This document shows, piece by piece, positions 1 through 5,338 of a DNA stretch of 5,546 nt (position 1 is the stretch's first letter; every line of letters starts with the position of its first letter). The stretch is taken from positions 1-5,546 of the forward strand of contig JASBRM010000227.1 of NCBI GenBank assembly GCA_030149405.1, given 5' to 3'. The translations under genes and the position numbers were made by a program. This stretch comes from Neptuniibacter sp. GTDB taxonomy: Bacteria; Pseudomonadota; Gammaproteobacteria; Pseudomonadales; Balneatricaceae. Below the pieces are notes generated by a model that did no database searches, was not told the DNA's origin, and worked only from the letters and a program-made list of their open reading frames with translations.

Positions 1-2016
1 CAGCCCCAGATTAAATGCCATAGCAATAATGGTTTGAACAATCTCCGCATCATCTGGATCAGTTGCAATATCACGTACGAAGGAAGCGTCAATTTTAAGC
101 TGTTCCAGCGGTAAGCGTTTCAAATGACTCAAAGAAGAATAACCCGTACCAAAATCATCCAGAGAGAATCGAATGCCCTTCTGTCTGAGCTGGTTCATTT
201 TATTGATGGTATCCTCGACGTCAGTGACCAGTAAGCTCTCTGTCAGCTCCAGCTTAAGTAAATTAGGATCAGCCCCAGTTTTATTAAGAATATCCGTCAC
301 ACCTTCCACAAAGTTGATCTGGCTAAACTGACGTGCACTCACATTAACTGCTATTTGTAGATGATCCATACCGGGTTTATCTGCCCACTGTTTCAACTGC
401 ATACAGGCGGTCTCTATAATCCACCAGCCAATAGGCACGATCAGCCCTGTCTCTTCAGCTAGCGGAATGAACTCAACCGGTGGTATTAGCCCCTTTTCCG
501 GATGCTCCCAACGGATTAAGGCCTCAGCTCCTGTCAACTGGCGCAGATCAAACTGTGGTTGATAGAAAAGCCTTAACTGTTTATTGGACAATGCGTTACG
601 TAGGTCCACCTCAAGTTCAGCAAGCTGGAACTGTGAGATCAGGTCATCAGGATCGTAGTACCTACAAGTGTTCTTGCCAGACCATTTGGCCTGATACATC
701 GCCATATCTGCACGCTTCATTACTTCATCAGAGGTTTCTGTGCCATTAAACGGCGTTATACCAATACTGCATGAAGCATGGTATTCAAAATTATTTAAGC
801 AGATGCCATCGTTAATTTTTGCATTAATCTTATCCAGAACATTGTTTACACCAATCTGAACATCCCGCTCATCCTCTCCAAGATGTTCAAGTAGTACTAC
901 AAATTCATCGCCACCTAACCTTGCTGCTATATCCGTTTCCCTGATACAGGATTTAAGCCTCTCAGAAATAGCTATCAACAACTCATCACCCACTGAATGC
1001 CCTTGGGTATCATTAACATTCTTAAAATTATCCAGATCGATATATAAAATCGCTCCGTACAATCCCGTTCTGCGTGCTCGCTTCAAAGCTTTAGCAAGGC
1101 TACCCATTAAATACTGGCGATTCGCTAAACCGGTGAGTGAATCAAAATATGCCAATCGCTGAATGCTTTCTTCACTCTCTTTAATGCGAATAATATCTGT
1201 AAATGCCCCGACGTAGTTTGTAACTTCACCCTCACCAGATTCTACGGCCGTAATCGTGAGATATTCAGGATAAACTTCTCCAGACTTTCGCTTATTCCAG
1301 ATTTCACCCTGCCAGTATTTCTGCCGTTTCAGGCTGTTATCCATCTGTTTATAAAAACGTTGATCATGACGTCCGGATTGTAATACTGCTGGCGTTTTAC
1401 CAATGACCTCCTCCGGCAGATAACCTGTTACCTGTGTAAAAGCCTTGTTAACCCTCAGAATTTTCCGATTTACGTCAGTAATCATCATACCTTCTTGTGA
1501 TTCGAAGGCCGTAGCTGCCACCAATAATTCCCGAGCAGCATTTTTTTGCTCCGTAATGTCCTGAACAAACCCTTCAATCACATAACTGGGTTCTGTTTTC
1601 ATAATGGCGGTAATGGAAACATAGATAGGTTTACTGTCATCACGGTCGAGTTTTAAACAGGCTTCAAAGCCTTTCGTCAGCCCTTTTTGGAAAAGCTGCT
1701 CTTCAAAATCACTGTAAGTTGAACGTTCCGAAAAAAGTTCTTGTAAGGAGCTGACCTTATCTAAAAAATCCCGCCGATCGGAGTAGCCACAAATATGCGC
1801 CATCGCAAGGTTAGCGTTTAACAGGTGTCCCTGAGGATCACACTGGAAGATGCCATGTAACGAGTGATCAAACAGGCCTTTGTAGCGGTTACGCTCCAGT
1901 TCAAGCTCTTCCAGTTTAATCTCCAGCTCAGCGTAATAGCTCTTCCGTGAAGATTGCTCACCAAGGCCCAGCAGCCCTTTAAGATTAGGATCGTTCTTAT
2001 CAGAGGGCTTCTTCAT
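1..2016 (-). CDS. PAS-PAS-GGDEF-EAL c-di-GMP cyclase/phosphodiesterase (C-terminus beyond window)
   Basis: Predicted cytosolic enzyme that makes and/or degrades the second messenger c-di-GMP. I translated 672 codons from ATG 2016 with no stop before the window edge. Order: a short coiled-coil-like, Glu-rich stretch (about 25-45), PAS 1 (about 45-155), PAS 2 (about 165-278), GGDEF (about 288-450), then EAL (about 480 onward). The GGDEF signature is intact at 368-372, with an RxxD inhibitory I-site (R359-D362) five residues before it. The EAL domain keeps E498-A-L, N558, E590/E593 of the ExTE motif, D620-D621 in DDFGTGYSS and K641. The last catalytic Glu and Gln would lie beyond base 1. No membrane segment is visible, so input is probably sensed by the PAS domains in the cytoplasm. 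The start lies inside the end of the dehydrogenase gene (17-nt overlap), suggesting translational coupling. Both activities look possible; which dominates cannot be told. Confidence 0.93.
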   Translation of the reverse strand, partial: MKKPSDKNDPNLKGLLGLGEQSSRKSYYAELEIKLEELELERNRYKGLFDHSLHGIFQCDPQGHLLNANLAMAHICGYSDRRDFLDKVSSLQELFSERSTYSDFEEQLFQKGLTKGFEACLKLDRDDSKPIYVSITAIMKTEPSYVIEGFVQDITEQKNAARELLVAATAFESQEGMMITDVNRKILRVNKAFTQVTGYLPEEVIGKTPAVLQSGRHDQRFYKQMDNSLKRQKYWQGEIWNKRKSGEVYPEYLTITAVESGEGEVTNYVGAFTDIIRIKESEESIQRLAYFDSLTGLANRQYLMGSLAKALKRARRTGLYGAILYIDLDNFKNVNDTQGHSVGDELLIAISERLKSCIRETDIAARLGGDEFVVLLEHLGEDERDVQIGVNNVLDKINAKINDGICLNNFEYHASCSIGITPFNGTETSDEVMKRADMAMYQAKWSGKNTCRYYDPDDLISQFQLAELEVDLRNALSNKQLRLFYQPQFDLRQLTGAEALIRWEHPEKGLIPPVEFIPLAEETGLIVPIGWWIIETACMQLKQWADKPGMDHLQIAVNVSARQFSQINFVEGVTDILNKTGADPNLLKLELTESLLVTDVEDTINKMNQLRQKGIRFSLDDFGTGYSSLSHLKRLPLEQLKIDASFVRDIATDPDDAEIVQTIIAMAFNLGL

Positions 2017-3166
2017 AAACAGTCTCTAAGTCCCTCTTATTGGAAGGTCTGGGGTTAGTGATAAGACATGGATCAATCAATGCTTTTTCTGAAAGCACAG
2101 GTATGTCAGTCAAGGTGACACCGTTTACCGACAGAGTTTGACTTATACCCACCTGCTCTTTCAGGAAAGTCACCTGCTGCACTAAACGACGCATCACCTG
2201 ATTAGAAGTCAGGCCCCGGATATCAATATTCATCTCCTGAGCAATGATCTTGAAACGGTCCTCAGCATTCGGGAAGTTATACGCAATTACATGCTCCAAC
2301 AGCATCGCATTACATAAACCATGCGGCAGATCCAGATAACCACCCAATGAATGAGACATGGCATGTACCGCACCCAGAATTGCATTTGAGAAGGCTAAAC
2401 CCGCCTTCATTGAACCCAGCATAATCTGTTCACGTAGCTGCATATCATTAGGGTCCGCTATCAGCAAAGGTAGGTTCCGATAGATCAGCCGAATCGCATC
2501 CAATGCATACATATCCGTAAGCGGCCCGGCACCTGTCGATACAAACGCCTCAATTGCGTGTACCAGCGCATCCAGTCCGGTACAAGCTGTTAGAAACGGG
2601 TCCATAGAAGATGCGGTTTTTGGATCAATTAAAGCCACATCGGGCACAATCGCCTTAGATATGATGGAGAACTTAAATCGCTCCTGCCGATCCGAAATAA
2701 TCGCGAACTGGGATACATCTGCAGATGTGCCGGATGTGGTAGGAATAAATATCAAAGGTGGGATTGGTGCAAGAATCGTATCTACACCCTGATACTCTCG
2801 TATGGATTTACCGTTGGTGGCCACAATACCAATACCCTTGGCACAGTCCATCGGGCTACCACCACCAATCGCTACAATCATATTGCACTGCTCAGCCAGA
2901 TAATACTCAGCCCCTTTCATCACCTCCTCTACCCTCGGGTTAGGCGACACTTCAATAAAAGAGACCCAATCAATATCATTCTCACTGAGCAGGTTTTCAA
3001 CCTCACTTAACCAACCCGCAGCTTTAACACCTTGGTCAGAAACAATAAGGACTTTCTTCGCTCCAAACGTCTTCGCATAGTTAGCCACAGACAGGCGCGC
3101 TCCAACGCCAAAAATGATCTCCGGACTAACAAACTTCCTCATTTGGGTAATATCTGGCTCCGCCAT
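2000..3166 (-). CDS. ercA: Iron-containing (group III) alcohol dehydrogenase, ErcA-like
   Basis: A 388-aa NAD(P)-dependent alcohol dehydrogenase-family protein of full family length. Numbered from ATG 3166, it has the nucleotide-binding GGGSPMD motif at 101-107, a TTSGTS loop at 143-148, and all expected metal ligands: D199 and H203 (DALVH), H268 (HAMSH) and H282 (LPHG), with conserved H272. It is therefore likely to be catalytically competent. The start at 3166 is preferred over an in-frame GTG at 3175, because the Shine-Dalgarno-like AGAAGG lies about 8 nt before the ATG and overlaps the GTG. The N-terminal MRKFVSPEIIFG and the SPNPR segment resemble, from memory, the ErcA group, which in Pseudomonas aeruginosa belongs to the regulatory network for ethanol oxidation. 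The symbol rests on that recollection. It is first in an operon, with its own promoter upstream and the GGDEF-EAL gene overlapping its 3' end. The substrate could be another primary alcohol or aldehyde. Confidence 0.9.
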   Translation of the reverse strand: MAEPDITQMRKFVSPEIIFGVGARLSVANYAKTFGAKKVLIVSDQGVKAAGWLSEVENLLSENDIDWVSFIEVSPNPRVEEVMKGAEYYLAEQCNMIVAIGGGSPMDCAKGIGIVATNGKSIREYQGVDTILAPIPPLIFIPTTSGTSADVSQFAIISDRQERFKFSIISKAIVPDVALIDPKTASSMDPFLTACTGLDALVHAIEAFVSTGAGPLTDMYALDAIRLIYRNLPLLIADPNDMQLREQIMLGSMKAGLAFSNAILGAVHAMSHSLGGYLDLPHGLCNAMLLEHVIAYNFPNAEDRFKIIAQEMNIDIRGLTSNQVMRRLVQQVTFLKEQVGISQTLSVNGVTLTDIPVLSEKALIDPCLITNPRPSNKRDLETVYEEAL

Positions 3167-3195
3167 GAGGTACACCTTCTTATTATTGTTCTCTC

Positions 3196-3222
3196 AGTAT
3201 AGGCAAGTAATAGAAATGTCAT
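3196..3222 (-). promoter_or_regulatory. Probable sigma-70 promoter of the dehydrogenase/GGDEF-EAL operon
   Basis: Read on the minus strand, ATGACA (3222-3217, 5 of 6 to TTGACA) is followed after 15 bp by TATACT (3201-3196, 5 of 6 to TATAAT). The spacer is shorter than the usual 17 bp but tolerated. Transcription would start near 3189, giving a leader of about 23 nt that contains the AAGAAGG ribosome-binding site. No second promoter is evident before the overlapping downstream gene, so both are probably on one transcript. Confidence 0.5.
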
Positions 3223-3267
3223 CCCAGAAAACGTCCAACATCAACAGGACAATGACTCATATCAACC

Positions 3268-3289
3268 AAACCGGATGATTGCCCGGTTT
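3268..3289. repeat. Perfect inverted repeat AAACCGG-8-CCGGTTT
   Basis: A 7-bp perfect stem (3268-3274 with 3283-3289) around an 8-nt loop lies about 80-100 bp upstream of the predicted dehydrogenase transcription start. Neither strand has a run of T after the stem, so it is not a typical intrinsic terminator. It could be an activator or repressor site for the leftward operon, or a weak boundary hairpin between the operon and the rightward module. Confidence 0.4.
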
Positions 3290-3433
3290 AATAACGTAAG
3301 AAATGAGAAACAAGAAGACGCAACAACTTCAGGCAGGAAGACTTCAAAACAACAAGCAACTGTGCAACTATAAACTCCACCAGGGAAATCACAGGTAACC
3401 GCACGAAAGGAAGTTCGGGAAAGGCTGCGGAAA

Positions 3434-3450
3434 CACGACAGTTTGTCGTA
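3434..3450. promoter_or_regulatory. Operator-like dyad, copy 1 (CACGACAGTTTGTCGTA)
   Basis: Half-sites ACGACA (3435-3440) and TGTCGT (3444-3449) form a perfect 6-bp dyad around 3 bases. The 24 bp at 3431-3454 match 3559-3582 at 21 positions. The size and symmetry fit a dimeric helix-turn-helix regulator. A TTGTCG (3443-3448) with AATTAT 17 bp later (3466-3471) might be a weak promoter covered by this site. The likely regulator is the winged-helix protein encoded just downstream, which is an inference from position. Confidence 0.55.
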
Positions 3451-3491
3451 TTTTCACAAGCCATAATTATTTCTACTTAGCATTTCCCCTA

Positions 3492-3507
3492 GTAATTAAT
3501 TAGTTAC
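3492..3507. repeat. AT-rich imperfect palindrome
   Basis: GTAATTAATTAGTTAC matches its own reverse complement at 14 of 16 positions. It sits between the two CACGACAG dyads in the AT-rich leader. It could be a binding site for a homeodomain-sized or nucleoid protein, or simply a by-product of AT-rich sequence. Evidence is weak. Confidence 0.25.
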
Positions 3508-3561
3508 AAAGACAAGTACAAAATTAGTCCAGAGATATATGTCGATATTGTCGTAATTAAA

Positions 3562-3578
3562 CACGACAGGCTGTCGTA
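3562..3578. promoter_or_regulatory. Operator-like dyad, copy 2 (CACGACAGGCTGTCGTA), with a nearby half-site
   Basis: Half-sites ACGACAG (3563-3569) and CTGTCGT (3571-3577) are perfect 7-bp arms around one base, a stronger dyad than copy 1. An isolated half-site TTGTCGTA lies just upstream (3548-3555). The dyad ends 45 bp before the regulator's ATG and overlaps a TATATT hexamer (3577-3582), the position expected for an autorepressor operator. Copies 1 and 2 are 128 bp apart, about 12 helical turns, so both could be occupied on the same DNA face, allowing looping. Confidence 0.6.
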
Positions 3579-3623
3579 TATTTAGCTGTTATGGCCTCGC
3601 TAAAATCGAATATGGGGTAGAAA

Positions 3624-4367
3624 ATGTCCGATAAAATTAATTTGCCTTCATCGTCATTTGACGAACTCGTTAAGATTATCAAAGGGTACTCACATGCATC
3701 TAAAGGTGCGTCACTTGATGAAATCGCGAAGCTGACTGGCTTAAACAAATTCGCTATTAGTGGAAATAATAAGTTCTTGTCGGACATTGGATTAATTGAA
3801 GGTGGAAGGGCAAAATCAGTCACTAATTTGGGAAGCAAGCTTGCACGAGCTTTAGACCACTCCCAGGTTCAAGACGCTAAACGGTGCTGGAGTAATGCTG
3901 TCAGCTCTAATGAGGGCGTCTCAAAGCTTGTTACAGTAGTTCGAATAAAAGGAGGTATGAGTGTAGACGATCTAGCAGCCCATATACTATATGTTTCTGG
4001 TCAAGGGAATAACGCTAAAAATAGGGCTGGCTCTAGGGCCGTTGTTGAGATTCTCATTCAAGCTGATCTGCTTGAGAATGTAGATGGGACGCTGAAAGTA
4101 GCGACTCCATCTGACAAACCCATGAATGGGAACGAAGACTCAGAGGAAATAGGAAAAGCTGACGTTGAGACAGCTCCGAAGACGCATGTCGCAGAAAGTA
4201 ATGGAAAGCCCGATTCATGCCCCCCGGAGATAAACCTGTCAGGCTTGACGACCCCACCGCAGATTGCGATCAATATACAGCTTCACCTTCCTGAAACAGA
4301 TAATGCTGAAGTTTACGAGAAGCTATTCAAAGCACTGAAGGACAATTTGTTATCTGGTAATAATTAA
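3624..4367 (+). CDS. Tandem winged-helix protein with acidic linker and conserved-looking C-terminal tail; putative regulator/partner of the HEPN protein
   Basis: A 247-aa soluble protein I do not recognise by name. Residues 11-75 read as a winged helix: SLDEIAKLTGL (30-40) looks like the helix-turn-helix and FLSDIGLIEGG (51-61) like the wing entry. Residues 98-160 repeat that layout: MSVDDLAAHI (112-121), then AVVEILIQADLLE (139-151) and a DGTLKV wing (154-159). A hydrophilic, acidic linker (161-205) leads to a tail (211-243) with a hydrophobic strand, AINIQLHLPE (215-224), and the helix EVYEKLFKALKDNLL. From memory, such tails end some wHTH proteins of the DUF5343 type; this is unconfirmed. 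The start is fixed by an in-frame TAG at 3618-3620, with GGGG at 3614-3617 as ribosome-binding site. The HEPN gene begins two bases after its stop, so the two proteins probably act together. It may bind the ACGACA dyads upstream. It could be antitoxin, sensor or autorepressor. Confidence 0.8.
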   Translation: MSDKINLPSSSFDELVKIIKGYSHASKGASLDEIAKLTGLNKFAISGNNKFLSDIGLIEGGRAKSVTNLGSKLARALDHSQVQDAKRCWSNAVSSNEGVSKLVTVVRIKGGMSVDDLAAHILYVSGQGNNAKNRAGSRAVVEILIQADLLENVDGTLKVATPSDKPMNGNEDSEEIGKADVETAPKTHVAESNGKPDSCPPEINLSGLTTPPQIAINIQLHLPETDNAEVYEKLFKALKDNLLSGNN

Positions 4368-4369
4368 CA

Positions 4370-4891
4370 ATGGATATACTCCCGTTTGTAAGAAAATCAA
4401 GGCTGGCTGAGAAAGCTGCCCATGAAGTTCTGTCTCAGCACGAACTTTCTTCTTCTCGGATAATTCACCTAGAAGCATTAAGTAAACGCCTTTCTGGGGC
4501 TCCAGTAGACGTCCAGAATTACTTCAAAGAAGCAATAACATGCCTCGAGCAAGGATTATATCGAGCGGCCATTGTAATGGCTTGGGCTGGCCATTTTAAC
4601 GTATTCTTTGAAGCTCTATACCAAAAACACGAGGCAGACATTCGGGATGCAAGGCCAAGGTGGAGTTTTAAAGACTTGGGGGAGTTGAAAGAGAGTTATG
4701 CTGAAGCTCATCTGCTCGAAGTTGCGAAAGTTGTAAAATTCATAAAAAGGGCCGAGCTGCGCATCATGGATGGTCAATTATCTGTTAGAAACCAATGTGC
4801 GCACCCGACAATGTACCGACCGTCACATAATAGTGCGATTGGATATGTAGATGAGATGATCACTCAGACAATCAAGTATATAAAGCCATAA
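4370..4891 (+). CDS. HEPN-domain protein, putative RNase effector/toxin
   Basis: A 173-aa, mostly helical soluble protein. The key signal is RNQCAHP at 140-146: R140, polar N141 and H145 form the R(N)x4-6H motif that builds the RNA-cleaving site in HEPN dimers (known from toxin-antitoxin, abortive-infection and CRISPR Cas13/Csm6 nucleases). It is followed, as in many family members, by a YRPS segment (149-152) and a final amphipathic helix (156-171). The earlier helix ending in LYRAAIVMAWAGHFNVFFEAL (63-83) fits the helical core of the fold. Length is typical for a stand-alone HEPN protein. No signal peptide or membrane segment is seen. Its ATG is 2 nt past the regulator's TAA with no strong ribosome-binding site of its own, so translation is probably coupled. 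Inferred role: a conditional RNase held in check or activated by the upstream protein. A non-catalytic adaptor role is less likely, since both key residues are present. Confidence 0.8.
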   Translation: MDILPFVRKSRLAEKAAHEVLSQHELSSSRIIHLEALSKRLSGAPVDVQNYFKEAITCLEQGLYRAAIVMAWAGHFNVFFEALYQKHEADIRDARPRWSFKDLGELKESYAEAHLLEVAKVVKFIKRAELRIMDGQLSVRNQCAHPTMYRPSHNSAIGYVDEMITQTIKYIKP

Positions 4892-4920
4892 ACAGGCGTT
4901 GCACCGGACAAGCCGGCAGG
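4887..4920 (+). other. attC-like scrap with CCGG hairpin directly after the HEPN gene
   Basis: The sequence at 4890-4912, overlapping and following the TAA stop (AAACAGGCGTTGCACCGGAC), resembles from memory the left arm of integron attC sites (YAACAAGGCGTTGCACCGGAC type). The short dyad CCGG-ACAAG-CCGG (4904-4916) lies at its centre. A matching right arm ending in GTTRRRY is not visible downstream, so this would be at most a truncated or degenerate attC. As a terminator it is unconvincing: the stem is 4 bp and no T-run follows. Confidence 0.2.
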
Positions 4921-4926
4921 ATATTT

Positions 4927-4943
4927 GGGGTCAGAGTAAATTT
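4927..4943 (+). repeat. GGGGTCAGAGTAAATTT motif (possible edge of a REP/Y1-transposase-related element)
   Basis: This 17-bp motif matches, from memory, a sequence that recurs in many gammaproteobacterial genomes next to REP-associated tyrosine (Y1) transposase genes and their palindromic repeats. No transposase gene is present in the window. The motif sits just left of the hairpin-rich segment and may mark one edge of a non-autonomous element. Confidence 0.3.
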
Positions 4944-4971
4944 AATTATTAAACTTTGGCACTAACTGAAT

Positions 4972-5087
4972 TCCCCTCTTCGCAGCCGAGTATCGCAGCT
5001 TGAACCAGAAATAAGAGCTTGTTCTGTTTGAGGTAGCGAAGCTGCCGAGTTTACAAGCTCGCTGGTTTAAGTGAGAAACGCAGGGGA
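4972..5087. ncRNA. Candidate structured RNA or palindromic repeat: multi-tier nested stem
   Basis: Three stems nest inside one another. CTTGAACCAG (4999-5008) pairs with CTGGTTTAAG (5062-5071), 10 bp with one G-U. GAGCTTGT (5015-5022) pairs perfectly with ACAAGCTC (5053-5060). GGTAGC (5032-5037) pairs with GCTGCC (5041-5046), one G-U, over a GAA loop. A possible closing stem is TCCCCT (4972-4977) with AGGGGA (5082-5087). This much concentric pairing in about 115 nt is unlikely by chance. The G-U pairs strengthen the + strand reading as RNA, but DNA hairpin use by a Y1 transposase is equally possible. I do not recognise an Rfam family. Confidence 0.4.
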
Positions 5088-5102
5088 CTGGTCGAAGACC
5101 AG
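5088..5102. repeat. Hairpin CTGGTC-gaa-GACCAG
   Basis: A perfect 6-bp stem closes a GAA triloop, the same loop as in the innermost stem at 5032-5046. It directly follows the possible closing stem of the nested structure, so it may be the next helix of the same element. Confidence 0.5.
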
Positions 5103-5131
5103 CAAGAAGCGGGGTCGGCTTTGGGGTGTTG

Positions 5132-5155
5132 GGGTATTTGCCGAAACAAATACCC
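5132..5155. repeat. Hairpin GGGTATTTG-ccgaaa-CAAATACCC
   Basis: A perfect 9-bp stem with a 6-nt loop, extendable by one G-T pair at 5131/5156; it is the longest uninterrupted stem in the window. It is followed by TGACTCGC rather than a T-run, which argues against an intrinsic terminator. It probably belongs to the same element as the upstream hairpins. Confidence 0.55.
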
Positions 5156-5191
5156 TGACTCGCTATTAGAGCGAAATCATTAGACAAACGC

Positions 5192-5207
5192 GGCAGAGAG
5201 ATCTGCC
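5192..5207. repeat. Hairpin GGCAGA-gaga-TCTGCC
   Basis: A perfect 6-bp stem with a 4-nt loop, preceded by a smaller TCGCT-attag-AGCGA stem at 5160-5174. It is the last clear hairpin in the run, so the right edge of the structured element is probably near 5210. No T-run follows on either strand. Confidence 0.4.
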
Positions 5208-5338
5208 AATAACACCTTCAGCCGAATGCTAATCCACCCTGATTCCATTATCATTCCCCCAATCAATCTACGAACATCGACAAACAGCTGGCTGATGCCA
5301 AAAAACTCACTCACTGTACCCGTTAAGGCACTTTCCAA

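Larger units (their letters stand above)
3176..3623. other. Intergenic region between divergent transcription units
   Basis: About 450 bp separate the leftward alcohol dehydrogenase operon from the rightward regulator-HEPN module. I found no convincing reading frame. It holds the leftward promoter (3196-3222), the CCGG inverted repeat (3268-3289), a purine-rich plain stretch (3290-3430), two copies of a CACGACAG dyad (3434-3450, 3562-3578) and a markedly AT-rich segment (about 3460-3620) before the regulator gene. A rightward promoter must lie here, but no good -35/-10 pair stands out; TATATT at 3577-3582, overlapping the second dyad, is a candidate -10 without a good -35. The change in base composition suggests the left edge of an inserted segment somewhere between 3290 and 3460. 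Confidence 0.6.
4892..5338. other. Gene-free, hairpin-rich intergenic region
   Basis: About 450 bp without a gene I would support. It contains, in order, the attC-like scrap, the GGGGTCAGAGTAAATTT motif, the nested stem at 4999-5071, separate hairpins at 5088-5102, 5132-5155, 5160-5174 and 5192-5207, and a plain stretch from 5210 to the start of the next gene. No hairpin is followed by a T-run on either strand, so none is a standard intrinsic terminator. The hairpin density suggests a structured RNA or a repeat element rather than ordinary spacer. Confidence 0.6.

Noticed and set aside
480..749. Plus-strand 89-codon frame
   Set aside because: It lies inside the GGDEF-EAL coding sequence on the opposite strand, whose catalytic motifs prove the minus-strand reading.
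2758..2943. Plus-strand 61-codon frame
   Set aside because: It is antisense to the nucleotide-binding region of the alcohol dehydrogenase.
3167..3175. GTG at 3175 as the dehydrogenase start
   Set aside because: The GTG overlaps the AAGAAGG ribosome-binding sequence, which is correctly spaced for the ATG at 3166.
3431..3582. The CACGACAG dyads as a CRISPR array or integration att sites
   Set aside because: There are only two copies, 128 bp apart, with strong internal symmetry and no regular spacers; they sit upstream of a DNA-binding protein gene, which fits operators better.
3557..3838. Minus-strand 93-codon frame
   Set aside because: It is antisense to the start of the regulator gene, whose frame is longer and whose start, ribosome-binding site and winged-helix content are better supported.
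4054..4273. Two overlapping minus-strand frames of about 70 codons
   Set aside because: Both are antisense shadows of the regulator's linker and tail and lack plausible starts.
5132..5155. 9-bp hairpin as an intrinsic terminator
   Set aside because: The stem is strong, but no run of T follows it on either strand.
4942..5187. Minus-strand 81-codon open frame across the hairpin region
   Set aside because: It runs exactly through the nested stems and the 9-bp hairpin, has no recognisable domain and no clear ribosome-binding site. Its composition looks like translated repeat DNA, so it is probably a spurious frame within the element.
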